Of a stretch of DNA of 64,000 nucleotides, positions 25,855 to 34,363 are shown piece after piece. Numbering within the stretch: the first letter of the stretch is position 1; each line of letters opens with the position of its first letter. The stretch covers positions 1,860,001-1,924,000 of the forward strand of contig NZ_CBDCEO010000013.1 in assembly GCF_965215815.1 (NCBI RefSeq). The letters are read 5' to 3'. The DNA is from Poriferisodalis sp965215815. GTDB taxonomy: Bacteria > Actinomycetota > Acidimicrobiia > Acidimicrobiales > Poriferisodalaceae. The notes under the pieces were generated by a model, which was not told the DNA's origin, ran no database searches, and was given only the letters and a program-made list of their open reading frames with translations. Both the position numbers and the translations under genes were made by a program.

Positions 25855-26861
25855 GTCGTGAGCGTCGGCCGATCCGCCCCTTCACGGTCGATCCGTCGCT
25901 GGGGTCGGCTCTTGATGAGACAACGCTGTGGCTCGACGATCTCTGCTGCGCCGCAGGCTCGAGCCTCGCAGTTGACGATGGTTCGTTCGCCCGACACGAG
26001 GTGCGGCTGATCTGGGCGAGTGAGGAGGGTTTCGACCGCTTAAGGCAACGACTCATCGACGGGGCCTGGGCGACTGGTGTCCATCCGCAATGGCTTCACC
26101 TGGTGGTTGTGGCCCGGACCGGCAGCCTCAAGGTGGCTGAGAAGCTGCTTGATTGCGGCCTTGATGATCTTGAGAGCCTCGAGCGTTCGGTTCGCATCGA
26201 CACGCGTCCGACAGGCTGCCGCAGACCCGTCTTCTGCACCGGTGGCCACGGTGCTGTCGTAGATGCCTACATCGCGCTCGCGCCGAACTGGCTGGCCAGG
26301 TCGGTGGCAGAACGCCGGTTGCCGAAGCGAGCCGCGACTTGGCTCGCGCGGGTCACGTTCCGACTCGACTCCGGGGCCGATGCTGCGATGTTCCATCCGC
26401 GCCCGCTGAACGATGCCAAGCGAAACGAGCTTGGGCTCCCCAGGGGCACGCTGCGCTACGTGGATTTGCGGGGTGAGGACATGCTGGAACCGGTGGACGG
26501 CACACCAGACATCGAGGTCTGGGTCGACGAGGAGGTGCTGGCTGCGCTGAGCGCGGACAGCTCGTCACCGGCTGCAATGCTCTTTCAGCGGCAGCTGGCG
26601 CTCGACTTCGTAGGCGCAGCGGTCTTTGAGTACGCGAGAGCATCCGACGGAACGCCGGGTGCTTCTGTCGGCGACGGCGATGTGCAGGACTCGCTTATCG
26701 GCAAGGTCGTAGGCCTCGTGGCTGGGCGCAACGCCGACAACGAGCACCGCGCCCGCATATTCCGGCAGTGTCGGGACGAGCCGGCTCGCGTCATCGCGCA
26801 AGCCGAGCACGCTCTCGGTCTGCGCGAGGGTGCCCGCAAGACACTCGGAGTGTCACGGTGA
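25851..26861 (+). CDS. Uncharacterised protein, second gene of the ATPase-methyltransferase cassette
   Basis: 336 residues from a GTG that overlaps the ATPase stop by 4 nt and in turn overlaps the next gene as GTGA, so the three are translationally coupled. No domain is recognised. Visible features are a mixed alpha/beta N-terminus with 'WLDDLCCAAGSS', a central 'FCTGGHGAVVDAYI', and a charged C-terminal helix ending 'AEHALGLREGARKTLGVSR'. No membrane segment is present. Strict coupling implies a stoichiometric partner of the ATPase. Confidence 0.75.
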   Translation: MSRERRPIRPFTVDPSLGSALDETTLWLDDLCCAAGSSLAVDDGSFARHEVRLIWASEEGFDRLRQRLIDGAWATGVHPQWLHLVVVARTGSLKVAEKLLDCGLDDLESLERSVRIDTRPTGCRRPVFCTGGHGAVVDAYIALAPNWLARSVAERRLPKRAATWLARVTFRLDSGADAAMFHPRPLNDAKRNELGLPRGTLRYVDLRGEDMLEPVDGTPDIEVWVDEEVLAALSADSSSPAAMLFQRQLALDFVGAAVFEYARASDGTPGASVGDGDVQDSLIGKVVGLVAGRNADNEHRARIFRQCRDEPARVIAQAEHALGLREGARKTLGVSR

Positions 26862-27667
26862 GGTACCCAACGCTCTCGCGGAACGTTGCTGTGGAAGTCG
26901 CCGAGGCCCGAATCGCCCGGCAGCGGAGCCAACTGGAGACGACGGGCGCTTCGGGCGATGGTCCGGCTCTCGGCGATCTCGCGGCTGACCTCGTCGGCAA
27001 AGTCGGTTTTCGTGGCGAGGGGGAGGAGTTCCCACACGCGCTGCTCGAAACGGCCCGGCGCGACATCGAAACACTGGCCAGACCGTACGCGCCGCGGATT
27101 AGAGGCGCGTTGAAGGATCCGGTCGAAGGCAGGACGGCGCTCGTGCTGCACCAAGCGATCAGCGACAGTGGCGCGGGCTATGCAGTGCTCGACGATCCCG
27201 GCTTTTGGCGCCATATGGCGATGGCGTACTTGTGGAACTTTGCAGTGTGGCGAGAGCACGGGACGTTCTTTCCCAAGCCAAGTGCCACAGGTGAGCCGGA
27301 GGTTTCGTCCGCACAGAAGTTCGCCGTGTACATCGACGGACGCAGGTTCCATGAGTGTGTGCCGACGCGGATGTGGCTGCGCGTCAACGTGCTCGGAGGC
27401 CAGGAACTCGACTTGGCGTACAAGGCCCACGGCGGCACCGACTTCTGGCGCAGCCACATCCTGCGCGTGAAGGCCGGCGAGCACCCAGGCATCGTGCGAG
27501 CAATGGCCCGCCGCCAAGCCGACGAAGCCACCCGACTGACGACGGGGCCGTTGCGAGAATTCGCGAAACAACTCAACCGCACACTGCAGAATCTGGTGCC
27601 TGCGATGTTGGACGACGAAGCCGCGGACCTGCTCGTTGAGGAACTCTGGGAGCGGCAACTCCAGTGA
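26858..27667 (+). CDS. Uncharacterised protein, third gene of the cassette (DUF6339-like?)
   Basis: 269 residues from the GTG at 26858, overlapping the previous stop. The middle holds aromatic-rich helices 'DPGFWRHMAMAYLWNFAVWR' followed by 'GTDFWRSHILRV'. This Trp/Arg pattern reminds me of DUF6339-type proteins that accompany MutL-like ATPases in defence loci, a recollection rather than a search result. No nuclease motif is obvious. It ends 97 bp before the cytosine methyltransferase. Confidence 0.7.
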   Translation: MRYPTLSRNVAVEVAEARIARQRSQLETTGASGDGPALGDLAADLVGKVGFRGEGEEFPHALLETARRDIETLARPYAPRIRGALKDPVEGRTALVLHQAISDSGAGYAVLDDPGFWRHMAMAYLWNFAVWREHGTFFPKPSATGEPEVSSAQKFAVYIDGRRFHECVPTRMWLRVNVLGGQELDLAYKAHGGTDFWRSHILRVKAGEHPGIVRAMARRQADEATRLTTGPLREFAKQLNRTLQNLVPAMLDDEAADLLVEELWERQLQ

Positions 27668-27764
27668 GCATCGATATCAGACCGTCTGACGGATCGGCAG
27701 CCTTGAGGCCACACCGGCGTGATTGCGTGCCTGTCGTCAAGAGCCGTGTGATGAAGACGCGCGC

Positions 27765-29207
27765 ATGAGTCTCGCCACCGCGCCCACGCCAGCAGCCGAT
27801 GATGCTGACGCAGTGCGTGCTCGCACTATTTTCGGGAGCGGGCGGCTGATGCGCACTGTGCCGGTCGGCTCGGGCGCGATTCGCTCGCATGTGATGCTCG
27901 CCGATGTGCCGTCGATAGGCGGCGATGCGGCGCGGGCAGACCCCTTGGGGACATGGTGGCTGGCGATGTTGCACGGGGCTGTGCCTTCTGTCGGACCCGG
28001 TGCCATAGGCGGCATAGACCCGGGCGGCGTGAGCCGGACTGGAGTGCTCGGCTCGCGGCCGGTCGGTCCTGCCCAGCGTGGAATCGAGTGCTCGGCGCTT
28101 CGGGTTGCCGACCTGTTCTGCGGCGTCGGAGGCTTATTGGTCGGTGCTGGGCATTTGGCCGCCGATGCAGGCTTGGAGCAGCGCTGCGAGCTGGCCGTGG
28201 ACATCGACGCCGACGCCTTGGCTGTGCATCGACGCAACCATGGGACTCGCCGCGCCGTAGAAGCCTCGGCGACCTCGCTTGTCGACTACCGGATACGCGG
28301 TACGGGCGCGGATGCCGAATTCGTGTATCCCCCCGAGATGGTTGACGACGAACTGGCCGCCGCCTGCGAAGCGGTTGACCTAGTGACCGCGGGCCCGCCC
28401 TGCCAAGGTCATTCGAACCTGAACAACCGCTCGCGACGCAATGACCGGCGCAACTTGCTGTACCTGGCCGTACCGGCCTTCGCCGTCGCGTGCCGTGCGC
28501 GCAGCGTCGTGATCGAAAACGTCACTTCCGTGGTTCATGACGGAGCAGATGTGGTTGCCACCACCAAAGCCTTATTGAGTGCCTACGGCTACGCCGTGAC
28601 TGAAGGCGTCCTCGCTGCCGACGAGATGGGCTGGCCTCAAACCCGTCGCCGCCACTTCCTGATCGCTCGACGGCTGGATGCTCCGGGCGGTTCGGGTCCG
28701 ATGCCGCTGGCCGAGGTACGCGAGCTGCTCGCCGACGGCTGGCCTCGGTCGGTCATGTGGGCGATCGGTGGCACGCAGGCACTGTCGCAAGACCCGGCGA
28801 TGCATGACCTGCCCGAATACACCGAGGCGAACCGCGGGCGCATCGCATGGCTCTTCGACAACGACGAGCACGATCTGGCGCTTGCCGAGCGGCCGGAATG
28901 TCATCAAGACGGGACCAGCTACGGCGCGGTGTACGGTCGTATGCATGGCGACCGGCCTGCGCCCACCATCACTACCGGGTTTATGACACCGGGACGAGGG
29001 CGCTTCGTGCATCCCTCTGAGCGACGCACGTTGACCGCGGCCGAAGCGGCTCGCCTCCAAGGCTTTCCGGACGGCTATATCTTCCAGCCCGGTGCCGACA
29101 GTCGCTCCACGCGAGCCCAGCTTGCAAAGTGGATCGGCGACGCGGTCACTGCACCGCTGGGCTACGCCGCAGCGCTGTCTGCACTGGCTCCAGCGCTCGT
29201 GAGATGA
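27765..29207 (+). CDS. DNA (cytosine-5)-methyltransferase with N-terminal extension
   Basis: 480 residues. Motif I is 'ADLFCGVGGL' (115-124), motif IV 'GPPCQGHS' with nucleophile Cys213, motif VI 'ENVT' (251-254), motif VIII 'QTRRRHFL' (292-299), motif IX 'LTAAEAARLQGFPD' and motif X 'IGDAVTAPLGYAAA'. The target-recognition region between VIII and IX is about 100 residues. About 110 residues precede motif I, with no clear match. It transfers methyl from SAM to cytosine C5. It follows three coupled genes headed by a GHKL ATPase and probably marks self DNA for that system. Confidence 0.93.
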   Translation: MSLATAPTPAADDADAVRARTIFGSGRLMRTVPVGSGAIRSHVMLADVPSIGGDAARADPLGTWWLAMLHGAVPSVGPGAIGGIDPGGVSRTGVLGSRPVGPAQRGIECSALRVADLFCGVGGLLVGAGHLAADAGLEQRCELAVDIDADALAVHRRNHGTRRAVEASATSLVDYRIRGTGADAEFVYPPEMVDDELAAACEAVDLVTAGPPCQGHSNLNNRSRRNDRRNLLYLAVPAFAVACRARSVVIENVTSVVHDGADVVATTKALLSAYGYAVTEGVLAADEMGWPQTRRRHFLIARRLDAPGGSGPMPLAEVRELLADGWPRSVMWAIGGTQALSQDPAMHDLPEYTEANRGRIAWLFDNDEHDLALAERPECHQDGTSYGAVYGRMHGDRPAPTITTGFMTPGRGRFVHPSERRTLTAAEAARLQGFPDGYIFQPGADSRSTRAQLAKWIGDAVTAPLGYAAALSALAPALVR

Positions 29208-29303
29208 CGTTGTGATATCCATTCTATCCTCCCACAGCGCCGGACAGCCATTCGCCCGGTCCCGATTGAGCGGGCTGTCGATCTGATCCCTGAATAGTTC
29301 AGC

Positions 29304-29516
29304 TTGCCTCACCTAGCGCCACTGAATCGCAGCACGCAGTACGTGGCGACTTTGCGACGCTTGCTTGTCGAAGCCGGAGTCGGCGGAAACCTGGTCTCGG
29401 ATGCCCATATCGCCGCGCTCGCGAGCGAGCATCAGGCAGAGGTTCATTCCAACGACGCTGACTCCGGGCACTTTCCTGGGTTGCGCTGGCGGAATCCGCT
29501 CGCGGACGACCGCTAG
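29304..29516 (+). pseudogene. Remnant of a VapC-type PIN-domain toxin (C-terminal half)
   Basis: 70 codons. 'SDAHIAALASEH' followed by 'EVHSNDAD' and 'FPGLRWRNPL' matches the C-terminal half of VapC toxins, with the third and fourth acidic residues. The N-terminal half with the first Asp and Glu is missing, and nothing upstream (29208-29303) resembles it. It is most likely a truncated relic beside the methyltransferase. Confidence 0.65.
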
Positions 29517-29579
29517 GCCCCATGTCGGCCGCGGCAGGAGCGAACCACCCCTGCCGACGGCCTTCGGTCGGCCCGCTGC

Positions 29580-30368
29580 CTACTCGTTGCTGGCGGGACG
29601 GTCGCGGAACCACTCGCGGGCGGACATCGAGGCGATCGCCTCCAGCGCGAGGCCGGTGTGCAGGTCGTCGGCCATGGCTCGCCGCAACGGGCGCACCAGG
29701 GCGTGGCGCGTGTTGCGCAGCAGAATCGGATTGAGTTTGGCCAGGTCCGCTGCGATTTCTTGAGCTCGGGCCATCAGCCCGTCAACGGGCAGGACTTCGC
29801 CCACAATGCCGAGGTCGTGAGCTTCGGCCGCATCGATCTGCTGGCCGGTGAGCAGGAAGTAGCGACCGCGGTTGGGCCCCAGCAGCAACGGCCACACAAT
29901 CTGCATGCTGTCGCCCGGCACGAGGCCGCCGGGGAAGTGCGGTGCATCCTGGAAGTAGGCGCCCTCGGTGGCCAACACGACGTCGCACAGCACGGCCAGC
30001 TCTGAATGCACGGTCACGGGGCCGTTCACCGCGGCGATCATCGGCACTTCGATGGCCAGCATTTGGTCCACGAGGCGATTGCCCTCCCAGATGATCCGAT
30101 CCCACACGGTGGCATTTGCCCGACCCTCGGCCAGCGCGTTGATCCCGTCGGGCAGCTCGATGAACGAGTCGCCGGTGCCGGTCAGGATCACCACCTTGAT
30201 GTCGCGGTCCGAGGCCAGCGCCATGAACAGCTCGGGCAGCTCTCGGTGCGGGCGGCCGCCCCACTGCAGCGGCCCGCCTCGGGTGTGCATGCGGACGGTG
30301 ACAACCCCGGCGTCGTCCCGTGTCACTTCGGCTGTGCGAAATCGGTCTGCGTACTCTGCGAACTCCAT
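29580..30368 (-). CDS. Crotonase-superfamily hydrolase, 6-oxocamphor hydrolase-like
   Basis: 262 residues. The segment 'FQDAPHFPGGLVPGD' followed by 'RGRYFLLTGQ' strongly recalls 6-oxocamphor hydrolase, in which the corresponding His and Asp are catalytic in retro-Claisen cleavage of beta-diketones. The typical CoA-binding 'FSAGAD' is replaced by 'DSFIELPDG', so an ordinary enoyl-CoA hydratase role is less likely. A cytoplasmic C-C hydrolase of cyclic diketones is the best guess. The gene is isolated between the PIN remnant and a VapC pair. Confidence 0.75.
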   Translation of the reverse strand: MEFAEYADRFRTAEVTRDDAGVVTVRMHTRGGPLQWGGRPHRELPELFMALASDRDIKVVILTGTGDSFIELPDGINALAEGRANATVWDRIIWEGNRLVDQMLAIEVPMIAAVNGPVTVHSELAVLCDVVLATEGAYFQDAPHFPGGLVPGDSMQIVWPLLLGPNRGRYFLLTGQQIDAAEAHDLGIVGEVLPVDGLMARAQEIAADLAKLNPILLRNTRHALVRPLRRAMADDLHTGLALEAIASMSAREWFRDRPASNE

Positions 30369-30404
30369 GGGTTCATGCTCGCAGAACCGCTGAGCTGCAG
30401 CCGG

Positions 30405-30815
30405 CTACTCCCAGGGATTGATCACCCTGAGGTCGAGTCCCTCGAAGTCATCGGTATTGCGAGTCGCCACCGCGAGACGGCGTACGGCCGCCGTCGCTGC
30501 GATCAATGAGTCCCCGAGTTCCAACACGCGTCCCGATTGGCGGGCACGCGCACGCAACTCTGCGGCGTGCTCAGCTTCGGCAATACCTACCGGCACGATG
30601 CGGCGCGCCCGTCCGGCGAGCGATCTGACGGCCGCTGCAATGGCATCGCGTCGCCGACCCGGCGCCATGAGCTGTACGCCGTGGTCTAACTCGTGCAGCA
30701 CAATCGTCGAGAGCCAGAAGTTCGGTTCGTTCGATAGGTATGCGAGAACCCGGGCGTCGGGCTCGGGCCGAGCCGTCTCAGAGACGACGTTGGTGTCGAG
30801 GAGGACGCCGTTCAC
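30405..30815 (-). CDS. vapC: VapC/FitB-type PIN-domain ribonuclease toxin
   Basis: 136 residues with the four PIN acidic positions: Asp7 ('LLDTNVVSE'), Glu42 ('LHELDHG'), Asp102 ('LGDSLIAATA') and Asp122/123 ('RNTDDFEG'). 'ATRNTDDFEGLDLRVINPWE' is the standard FitB-like C-terminus. The ATG at 30815 overlaps the antitoxin stop as ATGA. It would cleave RNA when the antitoxin is degraded. Confidence 0.93.
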   Translation of the reverse strand: MNGVLLDTNVVSETARPEPDARVLAYLSNEPNFWLSTIVLHELDHGVQLMAPGRRRDAIAAAVRSLAGRARRIVPVGIAEAEHAAELRARARQSGRVLELGDSLIAATAAVRRLAVATRNTDDFEGLDLRVINPWE

Positions 30816-31111
30816 TGAACGTCGGTGGCGTAGTCGATGAACGGAGTCGGCCGGTCCGAGTGGCGGTCGGGGAGTTCGAGGTCGTAGCCGCGTGGCATGT
30901 TCTCGACGAGCCAGCGTCCCAAGTGCACTTCAGGTTCAGTGTGTTCCTCCCACACATGTTCAGGAACGACGACGAATGTCTTACGGGTTCCGATGCGCTG
31001 GGGGCCCTCTTCTTCAGCACAACGCAATATGTGCGACAGGCGCGCTTTGGCCTCGGCAACAGTCCACACACGGGATGCAGTCGTCGGGCGCTCGTCAAGG
31101 TTGGTGGCCAT
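30812..31111 (-). CDS. Antitoxin partner of the VapC toxin (Phd/YefM-like)
   Basis: 99 residues from the ATG at 31111; a GTG at 31129 would add six. 'WTVAEAKARLSHILRCAEEEGPQ' is the Phd/YefM N-terminal DNA-binding region, followed by 'KTFVVVPEHVWEE'. It neutralises the toxin through its acidic C-terminus and should repress its own promoter, where a TAGTC/GACTA inverted repeat lies. Confidence 0.88.
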   Translation of the reverse strand: MATNLDERPTTASRVWTVAEAKARLSHILRCAEEEGPQRIGTRKTFVVVPEHVWEEHTEPEVHLGRWLVENMPRGYDLELPDRHSDRPTPFIDYATDVQ

Positions 31112-31135
31112 GGGCTGGCTCTGGTCCACAGTAGA

Positions 31136-31152
31136 TAGTCTATATTGGACTA
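31136..31152. promoter_or_regulatory. Inverted repeat upstream of antitoxin, probable autoregulatory operator
   Basis: TAGTC and GACTA arms flank TATATTG, 25 bp upstream of the antitoxin ATG and overlapping an AT-rich -10-like TATAGA on the coding strand. This is the usual position for antitoxin binding. The rest of the 31112-31298 gap should also hold the PhyH promoter. Confidence 0.5.
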
Positions 31153-31298
31153 ACTCGGGCAGACGCGGTTCGTCGCGGGACCGCGTCAGGACCGGCCGAT
31201 GCCGCCACGGCTACCATTCGTCGAGCGGGCGATTTCCGGTATCGAGAATGCGCGCTCAGCCGGAAGGCCCATTCGGGGATTGCCGCAGGGGGCATGCG

Positions 31299-32486
31299 AT
31301 GACTGACGTTGCGGATCCAGTTCGGGCGGCCGATGCGCCGACGAGGGCGCAGCATCTCGCGGACATGGCGGAGTACCTGGCGGACGGTGAAGATCGTGCC
31401 CGCCGGATCGGCAACAAGGGGCCGGTGCGCTACGGACCTGACGGCAAGCTGCACCCCGACATCGCAGACGCGTACTGGCAACACGGCTTCTACATCTTCG
31501 AAGGCGTCGTGGATGCCGACGAGATCGACGAGTTGCGAGCTGATGTCGCCGACGTCATCGAGCGGGCACCGGTGCACAAGGGTGCCGCGCTCGACAAGGG
31601 TGGCCGGCCGGCGTTCGGGCGTGACTTCGCCGTCGAGCCCTACACCCACGTCAAGCCGCTGTCGGATCCGTGGGGCGGCACTGACGCCTTGGCCGGTCGT
31701 CATCAGGTGCAGATGGACCAACCCGCCCCCGATGCGGACGCCCCGCCCAATGTCGTCTTCCTGATCTTTGGCATGTGCCAGTCGATGCCGTCTGCGCTGC
31801 GGCTCTACGGGCATCCTGAACTGATGTCGATCGCAGAGAGCATCAACGGCGGTGACTTCGTGCCCTACAACGACGCCATCTTCGTCAAAGAGCCTGGGCT
31901 GGGCGGCTCGGTGGCGTGGCATCAAGACGGCGTCACCCACTGGGACAACCCGAATTGGGACATGGGTATCCACGGTTTCAACTTCCAGGTGCAGCTGTAC
32001 AAGACCACGGCAGCGAACGCGCTCTGGGTCGTGCCGGGCACGCACAAGGTCGGCCGCATCGACCTGCGCCAGAAGGTGGCCCGCAACGGCGGCAGCGTGA
32101 TGCTGCCCGATGCCATTCCGCTGCTGTGCCAGCCTGGCGACGCGACGGTCGTGAACCGGCACATGGTGCACGGCTCGTACGCCAACACATCAGCCGAGCC
32201 GAGGATCTCGGTGACGTTCGGATTCCACAGGCGTTCGTCGGTGGTCGGAGTGGCAGGTCAGCTGCGGGTGAGTGCGCGTGACGCGACCATCGTCTACGAC
32301 GAAGAGCGAGTCTTCAAGCGCTCGTCGGTGATCGCGGTGGCAATTGACGCCCGGGCCCAGCATCGCCCCGACGAGCGGCGCTACACCTACGCCCCCTTCG
32401 TCGGCCTCGAGGACGACTTCCGCTACAGCAACGAGACCTTCGATCGCGTCATCCGCGACTACAACCTCAACGACCTCGCCATCTGA
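31299..32486 (+). CDS. Phytanoyl-CoA dioxygenase (PhyH) family Fe(II)/2-oxoglutarate oxygenase
   Basis: 395 residues. The iron facial triad is His208-x-Asp210 ('AWHQDGVTHW') plus His291 in 'NRHMVHGSYANTS', and Arg302 would bind 2-oxoglutarate. It hydroxylates an unactivated C-H of an unknown small molecule. The ATG at 31299 is preceded by CAGGGGG. The last 21 coding bases plus two more are repeated exactly at 34798-34820, so this gene end behaves like an attachment site. Confidence 0.9.
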   Translation: MTDVADPVRAADAPTRAQHLADMAEYLADGEDRARRIGNKGPVRYGPDGKLHPDIADAYWQHGFYIFEGVVDADEIDELRADVADVIERAPVHKGAALDKGGRPAFGRDFAVEPYTHVKPLSDPWGGTDALAGRHQVQMDQPAPDADAPPNVVFLIFGMCQSMPSALRLYGHPELMSIAESINGGDFVPYNDAIFVKEPGLGGSVAWHQDGVTHWDNPNWDMGIHGFNFQVQLYKTTAANALWVVPGTHKVGRIDLRQKVARNGGSVMLPDAIPLLCQPGDATVVNRHMVHGSYANTSAEPRISVTFGFHRRSSVVGVAGQLRVSARDATIVYDEERVFKRSSVIAVAIDARAQHRPDERRYTYAPFVGLEDDFRYSNETFDRVIRDYNLNDLAI

Positions 32487-32488
32487 GC
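32466..32488. repeat. 23-bp direct repeat, left copy (3' end of phyH)
   Basis: An exact 23-bp match to 34798-34820, 2332 bp away in the same orientation. It covers the codons for 'LNDLAI', the stop and two more bases of the PhyH gene. The pair bounds five small genes, which is the arrangement left when an element integrates at a gene's 3' end and restores it. No integrase is found between the repeats. Confidence 0.85.
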
Positions 32489-32697
32489 CGCCGATCCGCT
32501 CGAGCGCCAAGATCGAAGAAGCCGAGCGAGCGGGCCGCGAGCCTTGATCGTCGAGAGACGACGCGGTCCGAACGATCCGTGGGCAACGTGATCGGGAGCA
32601 GCAATACTCTTGCGTCGGCGCCGTCGAGGCTCCAGACGGCGGCCTTCCGGATCTCGGCCCAGCGAACAATCCTGATGAACGCCGACAAGTTCGCAGC

Positions 32698-33045
32698 ATG
32701 ACAGAAGAATTGACACCTCGACTCGAGTACCTCGGCAAGCAGTTGCCAGCGACCCTACGAACGGCGTGGGTGAACCTCGGCCAGCACCAACGCGACGTGT
32801 TCGTCGAGGATTACGCGAGACGTCGCCGCAGCACCGTGGCCATGGTCGTCCTGGCGGTGCTGTTCCCGATCCAGTTTTTCTTTCTGCGCAAGGCCGGACT
32901 TGGTATCGCGTACTTGCTCACGGGCGGATTCTTCGTAATCGGTTGGATTGTGTTCTGGTTCGTCACGCCCTCAATGGTTCACGAGTACAACCGCGAAATT
33001 GCGAGCCAGATAGTTCGAGATATTCGCTACGCCGAAGGCACCTGA
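32698..33045 (+). CDS. Small membrane protein, TM2-like
   Basis: 115 residues. Two hydrophobic helices ('VAMVVLAVLFPIQFFFL' and 'IAYLLTGGFFVIGWIVFWF') are joined by a short 'RKAGLG' turn, like TM2-domain proteins. Amphipathic charged segments flank them. It is the first gene of the cassette between 23-bp repeats, after a 209-bp stretch (32489-32697) in which I see nothing. Function unknown. Confidence 0.7.
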   Translation: MTEELTPRLEYLGKQLPATLRTAWVNLGQHQRDVFVEDYARRRRSTVAMVVLAVLFPIQFFFLRKAGLGIAYLLTGGFFVIGWIVFWFVTPSMVHEYNREIASQIVRDIRYAEGT

Positions 33046-33057
33046 GGCACCTGACTT

Positions 33058-33477
33058 GTGCCCATAGGTGGCCGATACATCAGAGTGAGCGCTCTGACGG
33101 CCTCAGCGCTGCTCGGCGTGGCCTGCTCAGGTGCCACTACAGCTCCAGTCACGTTGCCGCCGACCACCACGAGATCGCCTCCGAGCGCCGCTTGCGTGGA
33201 AGCTCGCATCACCGCAGCCGAAGCCGATCAGGCATTGAGGGAGGCGAGAGCAGCGGCATACGCCGCCGAGGATCATTTTGGCGACCTGTTCGATGACGCC
33301 ATTCAGCGTCTCTATGACGCCCGGCCGGATATGACTCCCAAGGACAGAACAAGCGCAGCCCTCGAGCGACCAGCAGTCGCCGCCGCCCACGACGACCAAG
33401 AGAAACTTCAGGCGCAGTACCGCGATGCGCAAGAGGCATCCGACCGCAGCCGTGCGGCTGTCCGCGACAGCTGCTGA
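33058..33477 (+). CDS. Putative small lipoprotein
   Basis: 139 residues from the GTG at 33058, 12 bp after the TM2-like gene. The hydrophobic signal leads to lipobox 'LLGVAC' (Cys23). A Thr/Pro linker precedes an alanine-rich helical region that may coil. Cys residues at 46 and at the C-terminus could form a disulfide. Extracytoplasmic; no known family. Confidence 0.65.
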   Translation: MPIGGRYIRVSALTASALLGVACSGATTAPVTLPPTTTRSPPSAACVEARITAAEADQALREARAAAYAAEDHFGDLFDDAIQRLYDARPDMTPKDRTSAALERPAVAAAHDDQEKLQAQYRDAQEASDRSRAAVRDSC

Positions 33478-33551
33478 GGCACCCGCAAGCACCAAGAGGT
33501 AGGCCGCGACAAGAACCAATTGATGCGGCGACGGCCAACCCCTGCACTGAG

Positions 33552-33965
33552 TTGGAACGCCACGTTCAAGCGGGTCCGGCAGTCGGGAAACTGGCCACGG
33601 TGGCCGCTGCCGCGTCGCTCGCGTACGCCGCAGCTGTCGTCGTTTCGGGTGGTTGGCTTAGCCTCGCATGCGCGTGGTTCGCCTGGCCCGTTATGACATC
33701 GACCAATCTTGTCGCCTTGGCCATTGCCGCAGCGGCAGCGTTGCTGGCGACCCAATCATTCGAACGCACCACTGGCGGTTGGCGAGTCCTCAGCGGCGCG
33801 GTAGTCGTCGTCTCGCTCATTCTGTGCTTGCTCTACTTGACCGTCTTGATCATTGGCGCGGTCTTGTGGCTGCTCGGGCACTCCGACGACGACTCGGATC
33901 GCGATTCTAGGATTCGGAGAAACTCCGACAAACGTCGAGGACGCAAGCGACGGCTCAGGCCGTGA
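33552..33965 (+). CDS. Putative membrane protein, three or four segments
   Basis: 137 residues from a TTG start. Hydrophobic stretches at about 15-35, 40-65 and 80-112 are followed by a very basic tail ('RRNSDKRRGRKRRLRP') expected in the cytoplasm. The start is uncertain because no good ribosome site is present. Part of the repeat-bounded cassette; function unknown. Confidence 0.5.
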   Translation: MERHVQAGPAVGKLATVAAAASLAYAAAVVVSGGWLSLACAWFAWPVMTSTNLVALAIAAAAALLATQSFERTTGGWRVLSGAVVVVSLILCLLYLTVLIIGAVLWLLGHSDDDSDRDSRIRRNSDKRRGRKRRLRP

Positions 33966-34111
33966 CACGCGAGCCCAAATCCGTATTGAAGTTGGTGACA
34001 GTGAGTCAGCGTTCACGACCTGGGGCCGTCGGCGAGATGCTGTTCGGCCGCGGACCGACGTTCGTTCTCTGCTCAGTACGATGGGTTCGCAGCTTCAACC
34101 GAGGAGATGTG

Positions 34112-34354
34112 ATGCCTGATTCGCAGGCACGCGACAACTATGAGGCGTACGAAGCGAAGTACCGAGCCGTCCTCGAACGCGAGCATCTCGGGCGCTTCGC
34201 GCTGATGCACAACCGCGAAGTCGTCAAGATCTACAACGACGAAGGCGACGCTTACTCGATTGGCTGCGAAAAATTTGGCGTCGGGAAATTCTCACTGCAG
34301 GAAATCGGCGCGAAGCCCGTGCATCTCGGCATCATGACTGCAGCGCTGAACTGA
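34112..34354 (+). CDS. Small DUF5678-like protein
   Basis: 80 residues. The ATG at 34112 follows GAGGAGAT. 'YRAVLEREHLGRFALMHNREVV' and the downstream 'DAYSIGCEKFG' resemble DUF5678, a small fold often encoded beside retropepsin-like proteins. That is exactly the arrangement here, 9 bp before the aspartic-protease gene. Role unknown; a toxin-antitoxin-like or regulatory pair is possible. Confidence 0.65.
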   Translation: MPDSQARDNYEAYEAKYRAVLEREHLGRFALMHNREVVKIYNDEGDAYSIGCEKFGVGKFSLQEIGAKPVHLGIMTAALN

Positions 34355-34363
34355 GTTCAGCGC

